Source: JBDZVM01 sp040255675 (GTDB taxonomy: Bacteria; Actinomycetota; Actinomycetes; Acidothermales; Acidothermaceae). From it: a DNA stretch of 20,913 nucleotides. Below, in pieces: positions 16,135 through 20,913 of this stretch. Location of the stretch: assembly GCA_040255675.1 (NCBI GenBank), contig JBDZVM010000058.1:1-20913 (forward strand), read 5' to 3'. The notes below the pieces were generated by a model that did no database searches, was not told where the DNA came from, and saw only the letters and a list, made by a program, of their open reading frames with translations. Made by a program: the position numbers and the translations under genes. Numbering within the stretch: position 1 is the first letter of the stretch; each line of letters starts with the position of its first letter.

Positions 16135-16140
16135 ACTTTA
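16135..16140 (-). promoter_or_regulatory. Probable -10 element for a leaderless O-antigen ligase-like transcript
   Basis: TAAAGT on the minus strand fits TAnnnT and ends 6 nt before the ATG at 16128. The whole spacer to the divergent acyltransferase gene is only 37 nt, so both promoters must be compact or overlapping. No clear -35 box was seen. Confidence 0.38.
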
Positions 16141-16165
16141 CGGGCAAGCAAGGCAAGATTGAGCC

Positions 16166-16771
16166 ATGCCGTTCTACATCGTGGGAGCCGGAGGGGTCGG
16201 GCGCGAGTGTCTCGACGTCGCGCTCGCGTCGGGCGTCGAGGTCAGCGCTTTCCTGGACGACGCGAAAGCCGGGCAAACGAGTCGCGGGCTTGACGTCTTG
16301 GCGCCCGCTCAGGCGTTGCCGGATGCTGAGTTCATCGTCGGTATCGCTGACCCGGCGGTGCGACGGCGGCTGGCCGAGTTGCTGATAGGGGCCGGGCTGC
16401 GGCCGCGAAGTTTGACGCACCCGCGGGCAATCGTCGCTCCGGAGACTTCGTTCGGGCCGGGCTCGCTAGTAATGGGCGGGGCGCACGTGTCGAGCAGCGT
16501 TGTCGCCGGCGAGCAATGCCAGGTGCAGTACAACGCGACGGTCGGGCACGACACGACGTTCGGCGATCGCGTGACGGTTTATCCGGGAGCTAACGTTTCG
16601 GGCAGCGTGCGGCTCGAGCACGATGTCACGATCGGTAGTGGCGCAATTGTCTTGCAGGGCAGGGTAATTGGAGCTCGGGCGTTCGTTGGCGCTGGGGCCG
16701 TGGTAACCCATGACGTGGCGCCGGGAACCGTCGTCGCCGGAGTGCCCGCGCGCATGCTACGGCGCGTCTAG
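16166..16771 (+). CDS. PglD/NeuD-type sugar O-/N-acyltransferase (left-handed beta-helix)
   Basis: A 201-residue cytoplasmic acyltransferase. The N-terminal nucleotide-sugar domain starts YIVGAGGVGRECLD (residues 4-17). The C-terminal hexapeptide-repeat beta-helix (~85-200) contains the catalytic histidine in NATVGHDTTFGD (His128), YPGANVSGSVRL, and the closing VVAGVPARMLRRV. Such enzymes acetylate amino-sugar nucleotides or sialic-acid-like sugars. A natural substrate would be the amino sugar made by the DegT aminotransferase in this window (inference). It is transcribed divergently from the ligase-like gene, 37 nt away, and converges with the signal peptidase gene with a 4-nt CTAG overlap in which each strand reads TAG as its stop. 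Confidence 0.92.
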   Translation: MPFYIVGAGGVGRECLDVALASGVEVSAFLDDAKAGQTSRGLDVLAPAQALPDAEFIVGIADPAVRRRLAELLIGAGLRPRSLTHPRAIVAPETSFGPGSLVMGGAHVSSSVVAGEQCQVQYNATVGHDTTFGDRVTVYPGANVSGSVRLEHDVTIGSGAIVLQGRVIGARAFVGAGAVVTHDVAPGTVVAGVPARMLRRV

Positions 16772-17385
16772 CCCTGATTAGCTGAGGCCAGCGTCGAGTC
16801 TTCGTGTTCGATGGTGACCTCGACCATCGGTTCGAGTTCGGCGTCCGGGTCGGGTTCGGGTTTCTTCGCGCGCCGCGAGAATATGTCGCTTACGCCCGCG
16901 CCGATCACCAACGCTAGTCCGACGAGCAGGATGGCGGTTCGGCCGGTCGGGCTGTGCATCCACACCGCGACGTAACCCGCGTAGGGGAGGGAAAACACGG
17001 CACGGTAGGCGGTGTCGCCCTGCAAGGTGACGGTCCAGGGATCGGCCGCGTTGTTGGCGTCGCCTTGGGTTTGGACGACGGGACCGGACGGTCCCTCTTT
17101 CATCGTGACGATGCGGTGCACGACGAGCTCGTCGGGTTTGTCGGGACGGTGGAACACGATGACGTCGCGCACGTTGAGCGAGCTGACCGGCACCCGTTGC
17201 GTCACGACGATTCCGCCGACGGGCAATCCTGGCCGCATGCTTCCCGACAGTACGGGGCGCACTTGATACCGACCCGACGCCACGGCGGCAACGCATAAAG
17301 CGGCCAAGGCGACGACGATGGCGATGACGACCCATTCGAGCCAGCGGCGCAAGGGGCGAGCACGTCTACGGTGTTGGATACCCAT
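16768..17385 (-). CDS. sipW: SipW-type signal peptidase I
   Basis: A 205-residue membrane protease of the ER/SipW class, which cleaves signal peptides of TasA/camelysin-like proteins. TM1 spans about residues 17-37. The catalytic serine is in VLSGSMRPGLPVGG (Ser49), and the second catalytic residue is a histidine in ELVVHRIV (His90), where ordinary bacterial enzymes use lysine. Box E is QGDANNAADPW (107-117). A second TM (~150-168) and an acidic cytoplasmic tail follow. Frames extending upstream to 17616 run through the neighbouring gene; the ATG at 17385 has a good ribosome site (AGGAAG, 4 nt before). It lies 83 nt downstream of the secreted protein gene that is probably its substrate. Confidence 0.93.
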   Translation of the reverse strand: MGIQHRRRARPLRRWLEWVVIAIVVALAALCVAAVASGRYQVRPVLSGSMRPGLPVGGIVVTQRVPVSSLNVRDVIVFHRPDKPDELVVHRIVTMKEGPSGPVVQTQGDANNAADPWTVTLQGDTAYRAVFSLPYAGYVAVWMHSPTGRTAILLVGLALVIGAGVSDIFSRRAKKPEPDPDAELEPMVEVTIEHEDSTLASANQG

Positions 17386-17425
17386 CGGGCTTCCTGTCGT
17401 GTAAGCGATTTGATTGGACGTCGAT

Positions 17426-17461
17426 TGTGGTGGCGGCCTCATGTCTGAGGCCGCCACCACA
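17426..17461 (-). terminator. Perfect 16-bp hairpin between the TasA-like and sipW genes
   Basis: The arms 17426-17441 (TGTGGTGGCGGCCTCA) and 17446-17461 are exact reverse complements around a 4-nt loop (TGTC on plus, GACA on minus). The structure begins 8 nt after the stop of the TasA-like gene and ends about 40 nt before the sipW start. No U-tract follows on the minus strand, so it may be a partial terminator, an RNase barrier that protects the upstream message, or both. That would give more secreted protein than peptidase. Confidence 0.75.
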
Positions 17462-17468
17462 TTTCGGC

Positions 17469-18140
17469 TTAGCCGTGGAACGAGAAGGTCAGCGTCGGCG
17501 TGACCACGCCGCCCTGCGCGTCGTTGTTCAAGCTCGCCGGTGTGGCGTAGTCGTGGCCGATCGCGTCGTGCCACCGAGATGTCGTCGTGGGGCCAGAGCT
17601 GTAGATCGTTCCGCACGCCGAGTCTTGGCCGGCGTAGAAGTCGACCCAGTAAGTGGCTGTGTCGCCTGGCTTAAGCTCGACCGGGTTTTCGGCGACGCTC
17701 GGGTGCAGCGCTAGTGCGGTGAGCAACGGGCCGTTGCCTTCTACCCAGGTGCCGCTGTAGTCGGTGCTCTTGATGCAGACGTTCGTTTCATCGAGGAAGC
17801 GCACTGACGCCGAGTTGTTGTCGTGGGTGGCGCTCATTTGGATGTCGGTGAAGTACACCGGAATGTTTCCGGTGTTCTTCATGGTCACGACGGTGGCGGG
17901 GGTCTCGAAGGTCGAACCGACGGGGCCCACGTTCGGCAACGTTAATGCGTGGCAGCCAGACGCATCGCTGCTGGTGCAGGTCGCGCCGGGCGCTGAGAGC
18001 GCCACGTGTACCGTGCCGGCGGTGACTTTCTGGCTGCTTGCGGTCGATGTCGTGAATTGCGCACCGGCGCCGACACCGATCACGGCGGTTGCCGCGAGGG
18101 CAGCACCCGCGATGGCAATGAGAGGACGGGATAGGGCCAT
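17469..18140 (-). CDS. Secreted TasA/camelysin-like protein with SipW-dependent signal peptide
   Basis: A 223-residue secreted protein. The N-terminus (SRPLIAIAGAALAATAVIGVGAGAQ) is a hydrophobic signal, probably cut after Ala27. It is followed by QFTTSTASSQKVTAGTVHVALS, the pattern of SipW-cognate proteins ('...F-x-D-x-x-x-x...AGTLDL'). The mature part is rich in Thr, Ser, Gly and Val, with DUF-like beta-sandwich segments (TPATVVTMKNTGNIPVYFTDI, then PGDTATYWVDFYAG). Four cysteines (55, 63, 122, 176) could form disulfides. Relatives include TasA, a biofilm fibre, and camelysin. The ATG at 18140 has GGAAGGA at a 6-nt spacing; the ATG at 18146 abuts that site and is less likely. Family placement is good; a structural matrix role is inference. 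Confidence 0.85.
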   Translation of the reverse strand: MALSRPLIAIAGAALAATAVIGVGAGAQFTTSTASSQKVTAGTVHVALSAPGATCTSSDASGCHALTLPNVGPVGSTFETPATVVTMKNTGNIPVYFTDIQMSATHDNNSASVRFLDETNVCIKSTDYSGTWVEGNGPLLTALALHPSVAENPVELKPGDTATYWVDFYAGQDSACGTIYSSGPTTTSRWHDAIGHDYATPASLNNDAQGGVVTPTLTFSFHG

Positions 18141-18360
18141 TAGCATTCCTTCCGGGAAGGAGCGAGAGCGTCGGTTTCGCCTCTAGCTCCCCACCCGGCC
18201 CCCGCGGCGACCAACATGCCAAGTGGATCAGTGCCCCGCCCGTGACTGAGACCTTCTCAGCCACACCACCGAAGCTTGCACCCGAATATTGCCAAGCGGA
18301 ATCGTCAAATTGGGTGATGTCGTAGTACGATCATTACTGCAATCGAGTTAGACACCCTAG
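18141..18360 (-). promoter_or_regulatory. Leader and promoter region of the TasA-like gene
   Basis: About 220 nt with no gene. Reading the minus strand, it contains a 10-bp hairpin (arms 18255-18264 and 18242-18251, loop AGG, one G-U pair that would be a mismatch on the plus strand). It also contains the palindrome TCCTTCC-N-GGAAGGA (18147-18161), which includes the ribosome site. The outer part (~18300-18360) is AT-richer than its surroundings and probably carries the promoter, but no convincing -35/-10 pair was found. Confidence 0.45.
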
Positions 18361-18555
18361 CCAAGACGTTTAACTCCGTACGCCATATGAAGCTTTATGC
18401 GGCATGTCGGACACCGATCCTTAACATGAGACTCGATCCGCTTACGTGGTTCTGCCATGACAACAACAAGTTTGGTCCCGCGACCGCGTGGTCGACGTTG
18501 TCGGCCTTGTCGACGCTGTCGGTTCGCCTGTGCGTCATTCGGGCGCTGTTCACGT
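18361..18555. other. Intergenic stretch upstream of the structured RNA copies
   Basis: No supported gene. The part 18361-18470 is comparatively AT-rich and could hold promoters for either strand. At 18492-18527 there are four 9-nt iterations beginning GTCG (GTCGACGTT, GTCGGCCTT, GTCGACGCT, GTCGGTTCG). Weak similarity between the end of this stretch (GGCGCT...TTCA) and the bases before 18978 suggests the duplication begins slightly before the first hairpin. Confidence 0.4.
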
Positions 18556-18875
18556 GCTTTGCTTTGAGTCATGCACCGAGTCAGAAACCGCGACTCAGAG
18601 CAAAGCATCCGATGCGGGTGGTGTCTCGTCATCGATGCATGCACTTCTTCGAAACCCTTGTTTCGTCGGTTTGGCTGCGTCCGTTGGTTCTGCGGCTGCC
18701 CTTGTCAGGGCGGTTGCCGAATTACGTCGCACCAGACCGAGCGGGCGACCCCTTGGGGAGTCGCCCGCGGCACCAGACCACAAGACCGGTCGGTAACCGG
18801 TCGAGCCTGGGCGGGGCTAGCACCCCCGCTCAGGTCTACTCCAAGGATGCAGGGCCGCTCCGATCGCTGTCAACG
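18556..18875 (+). ncRNA. Structured RNA-like element, copy 1 (tandem paralogue of 18978-19239)
   Basis: No protein gene fits, but the plus strand folds into a series of helices. These are a 15-bp hairpin (18556-18570 with 18592-18606), a long-range closing helix GCATCC/GGATGC (18605-18610 with 18845-18850), CTGCCCT/AGGGCGG (18696-18702 with 18707-18713), GCGGGCGA/TCGCCCGC (18741-18748 with 18761-18768), GACCGGT/ACCGGTC (18784-18790 with 18796-18802), and an 11-bp helix CCTGGGCGGGG with 18823-18834. The same helices recur in copy 2, with changes that keep pairing. About 50 nt present only here (~18640-18690) include the small hairpin CGAAAC/GTTTCG. I do not recognise a known RNA family. The strand is inferred from G-U pairs that would be mismatches on the minus strand. 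Boundaries are approximate. Confidence 0.6.
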
Positions 18876-18977
18876 CGACTTTGCGGCCGTGCGCGCCGAT
18901 TTTCCGTTGTGGCGCATCGCATGACGCTCGCCTGTGAGGCGTGCCGATCCGCGCGTCGGTCAGGCGCTATTCAACGC

Positions 18978-19239
18978 GCTTTGCTCTGAGCTATAAACGA
19001 ACTCGAAGCAAAGCATGCGATGAGGGTCATGTCTCGTCGTCGATGCATGCGCATCTGTGGCTGCCCTTGTCAGGGCAGTTGCGCAGTTACGTCGCAGCAA
19101 ACCGAGAGGGCGACCCAGACCTGGGCCGCCCTCCGCGTCCGATAACAAGACCGGTAAGTAGCCGGTCGGGCCTGGGCGGGGTAGGCACCCCCGTTCAGGT
19201 CTCGTTCCAGCATGCAGGTCGCGACAATCGCTGTCAACG
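18978..19239 (+). ncRNA. Structured RNA-like element, copy 2
   Basis: Shares long blocks with copy 1, including GTCTCGTC.TCGATGCATGC, TTGTCAGGGC, TTACGTCGCA, ACAAGACCGG, GCCTGGGCGGGG and TCAGGTCT. The matching helices are a 13-position hairpin (18978-18990 with 19002-19014), closing helix GCATGC/GCATGC (19013-19018 with 19210-19215), CTGCCCT/AGGGCAG (19061-19067 with 19072-19078), GAGGGCG/CGCCCTC (19106-19112 with 19127-19133), GACCGG/CCGGTC (19149-19154 with 19162-19167), and CCTGGGCGGGG with 19188-19199. The copy ends 13 nt before the stop of the convergent epimerase gene. It has no U-rich terminator directly after it. Function unknown. Confidence 0.6.
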
Positions 19240-19252
19240 AACAAAAGGGAGC

Positions 19253-20185
19253 TTAGATCTGCGACCTGAACCAATCGACGGTTGCCCGCAAGCCTTTCTC
19301 CAGCGCAACCGGCTCCACTTCGGGGAAAAGCGCGCGGAGCCGCGATGAATCGGCTTGCGAATGCGGTACGTCGCCGGGGCGCGGCGGCCGGTGTTCGACT
19401 TTCAGCGGGTGCCCGACTGCATCGGCCAGCAAAGAGACCAGTTCAGAAAGCGACGTGCGCGTGCCGAACGCCAGGTTGACCGGCTCAGGAGAAGAAACTC
19501 CGCGCCGAATAGCTTGCAAAATAACGGCCGCTACCGAGTCGACGAATGTGAAGTCGCGGGTGTTCGAGCCGTCGCCGTTGACGGGTAACGCCCGGCCGGC
19601 AAGTGCGGCTTCGACGAAAGCCGGTATTACGGCCGCGTACGCGTGCCCGGCGGGCTGCAAGGGGCCGAAAACATTGAAGAATCGCAACGCCAAGACTCGC
19701 ATGTCGTAACACAACGCGTGCGACAACGCATACGTCTCGGTCGCCAGTTTGCTTACGGCGTAAGGGCTCATGGGCGCGGTGCGCATGCCCTCGTGCTTCG
19801 GAAGTTCAGGGTTCGACCCGTACACCGACGACGACGACGCCACGATCACGTGAGGCGACGAAGCGCGACGGGCGGCTTCGAGCACCTGCAACGTTCCGGT
19901 GGCGTTCGCTTCGTGTGACGCGAGCGGGTTTTCGATCGAGCGCGGCACTGACGGCAAGGCAGCGAGATGGACGACGGCACCCGCGCCCGAGAAGGCCTTG
20001 TCGAGCAGGGCGGCGTCGAGGATGCTGCCTTCGAGGAATTCGACGTCGAGACCGGCGATGTTCGAAGCGTTGCCGGTCGACAGGTCGTCGACCACGCAGA
20101 CGCTTTCGACGTCGTCCGCGTCGACGAGGTGCCGAACGAGGTTGCCGCCGATGAATCCGGCGCCGCCGGTGACCACGACCTTCAT
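19253..20185 (-). CDS. NAD-dependent epimerase/dehydratase (WbpP/GalE-like UDP-sugar 4-epimerase)
   Basis: A 310-residue extended short-chain dehydrogenase. The NAD-binding motif is VTGGAGFIGG (5-14), followed by the Asp-containing strand VVDDLSTG. The active site has SSSSVYGS (117-124) and Tyr142-x3-Lys146 in SPYAVSK. The segment LAALPSVPRSIENP (74-87) is typical of UDP-GlcNAc 4-epimerases of the WbpP kind, and RFFNVFGPLQ and GDGSNTRDFTFVDSV are standard epimerase features. It probably interconverts UDP-GlcNAc/GalNAc (or UDP-uronates), supplying the 6-dehydrogenase at 3967-5277. The ATG at 20185 overlaps the upstream glycosyltransferase stop as ATGA, so the two are co-translated. Confidence 0.92.
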   Translation of the reverse strand: MKVVVTGGAGFIGGNLVRHLVDADDVESVCVVDDLSTGNASNIAGLDVEFLEGSILDAALLDKAFSGAGAVVHLAALPSVPRSIENPLASHEANATGTLQVLEAARRASSPHVIVASSSSVYGSNPELPKHEGMRTAPMSPYAVSKLATETYALSHALCYDMRVLALRFFNVFGPLQPAGHAYAAVIPAFVEAALAGRALPVNGDGSNTRDFTFVDSVAAVILQAIRRGVSSPEPVNLAFGTRTSLSELVSLLADAVGHPLKVEHRPPRPGDVPHSQADSSRLRALFPEVEPVALEKGLRATVDWFRSQI

Positions 20186-20913
20186 GCGCGCTGCTTCCTG
20201 TCGAGACGCTTAGCTACCAGTGTTGCGTACAAGTCTTCGAGATGCGTTGCCGCCCGGGCGATGTCGAACCTTTCGCGGCTGGCGAGAGCGGCGGCGGAAA
20301 GTTTTTCGCGGAGCGCGTCGTCCGATATGACGTCGAGGAGGCGCGCGGCGAGAAGATCGGGCCGTCGCGGCGGCACGAGAAAGCCGTTGACTCCGTCGGT
20401 GACGGCGGAGGGCAGGCCGCCGACGTTGGTCGCGACGACCGGGAGGCCGGAGCACAGCGCCTCCATCGCGGCGATCGGCAGGCCTTCGTACAGCGACGAC
20501 ATCACGAACACGTCGGCGCCGGCCATCAGGCGGAAGACATCGTCGCGGTATCCGAGAATGCGCACGCGATCGCCGAGGTCGAGCGCGGCGAGCTGAGCGC
20601 GGATGTCGGCTTCGAGAGGCCCTTGGCCGGCGATGAGAAAACGGGCCCGGGGCTCGGCGGCGCACACGGTGCGCGCGGCTGACAAGAGGTCGGGATATGC
20701 CTTCTGCGCACGAAAATTCGCGGCCGTGAGCATGACGACGTGATCGGGCTCGAGCCCGAATTCGGCACGCATGGAGGCGCGAGCCGTTTCGTCGCCAGCA
20801 AGGTCGTCGAGCGCGATGCCGTGCAGCAGCGTCGGCAGCGAGCGTCGGAGCCGTGGCCACACCGACGACACGACCTCGTCGGAGACGGCGACGTGCGCGT
20901 CGTCGAGCGGGTA
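20182..20913 (-). CDS. Glycosyltransferase family 4 (partial, N-terminus beyond window)
   Basis: The C-terminal 243 residues of a GT-B glycosyltransferase; the frame is open to the right edge (YPLDDAHVAVSDEVV at the edge), so the true start is outside. The in-frame GTG at 20871 is internal. Visible motifs are LLHGIALDDL (nucleotide-binding-domain entry), VVMLTAANFRAQKAYPDLL, LIAGQGPLE, and the E-x7-E motif in SLYEGLPIAAMEALCSGLPVVAT. It ends in a basic tail KRLDRKQRA and overlaps the epimerase by 4 nt. It is distinct from the GT4 at 12247-13416. The acceptor and donor are unknown. Confidence 0.92.
   Translation of the reverse strand, partial: YPLDDAHVAVSDEVVSSVWPRLRRSLPTLLHGIALDDLAGDETARASMRAEFGLEPDHVVMLTAANFRAQKAYPDLLSAARTVCAAEPRARFLIAGQGPLEADIRAQLAALDLGDRVRILGYRDDVFRLMAGADVFVMSSLYEGLPIAAMEALCSGLPVVATNVGGLPSAVTDGVNGFLVPPRRPDLLAARLLDVISDDALREKLSAAALASRERFDIARAATHLEDLYATLVAKRLDRKQRA

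Noticed and set aside
15116..16420. A 434-codon minus-strand frame overlapping the O-antigen ligase-like gene
   Set aside because: It is Arg-rich without membrane helices. The 15085-16128 frame carries the clear ligase motif and about nine hydrophobic segments.
18492..18527. Four 9-nt iterations considered as a CRISPR or VNTR
   Set aside because: Units are too short and too diverged, with no spacer structure. At most a chance or small tandem repeat.
18387..18989. A 200-codon plus-strand frame across the first structured RNA copy
   Set aside because: No recognisable domain, no ribosome site, not preserved in the paralogous copy, and the copies differ by frame-breaking length changes while keeping helices.
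18556..19239. Possible known RNA such as a c-di-GMP or cobalamin riboswitch, RNase P RNA, tmRNA, SRP RNA or group I intron
   Set aside because: The core motifs I know for these were looked for and not found on either strand. A covariance search is needed for certainty.
1..20913. tRNA or rRNA genes
   Set aside because: No cloverleaf with a TTC-containing T arm or rRNA-like core sequence was noticed on either strand by reading; no scan could be run.

Overview
The window is GC-rich chromosomal DNA that looks actinobacterial. Evidence for this is the coding bias, GTG/TTG starts, ATGA/GTGA stop-start overlaps, two probable leaderless promoters, and an orphan AbiEi/DUF559-type gene of the sort common in that phylum. 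The order cannot be fixed from the sequence. Most of it is a surface- or exo-polysaccharide biosynthesis locus.

Layout. (1) A tightly packed minus-strand operon runs from 8983 off the left edge: a membrane FlaA1/CapD-type nucleotide-sugar dehydratase, a fused chain-length regulator/P-loop ATPase (Wzz plus CpsD-like), a UDP-HexNAc/UDP-glucose-type 6-dehydrogenase, a PqqD-like small protein, a NTP_transf_5-type nucleotidyltransferase, a polytopic polymerase-like membrane protein, and a DegT/DnrJ aminotransferase cut by the edge. (2) A 454-nt divergent regulatory region (8984-9437) holds a perfect 12-bp inverted repeat. (3) A plus-strand operon (9438-14048) encodes an ABC-2 polysaccharide exporter (Wzm, then Wzt with a C-terminal carbohydrate-binding domain), a NodB-type deacetylase, a GT4 glycosyltransferase and a small PglC-like phosphoglycosyl transferase. 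(4) A fused AbiEi-like/DUF559-like gene (14117-15088) sits between two near-identical 55-bp palindromic direct repeats that also encode the last residues of the genes on either side. (5) An O-antigen ligase/polymerase-like gene (minus) and a PglD/NeuD-type acyltransferase (plus) follow. (6) Next is a minus-strand pair: a TasA/camelysin-like secreted protein and a SipW-type signal peptidase. (7) About 1.1 kb has no convincing protein gene (18141-19252). It contains two tandem diverged copies of a strongly structured RNA-like element whose differences preserve base pairing on the plus strand. (8) A WbpP/GalE-like epimerase and a GT4 glycosyltransferase (minus) run off the right edge.

How they work together (inference): the epimerase, dehydrogenase, dehydratase, aminotransferase and acyltransferase make modified, probably acidic or amino, NDP-sugars. 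The phosphoglycosyl transferase loads the first sugar on undecaprenyl phosphate and the GT4 enzymes extend it. The Wzm/Wzt exporter and/or the Wzy-like plus Wzz-like proteins export and polymerise it. The deacetylase trims it, and the SipW/TasA-like pair may add a protein component to the same extracellular matrix. The strongest candidates for something undescribed are the duplicated structured RNA element and the repeat-bounded AbiEi/DUF559 module.
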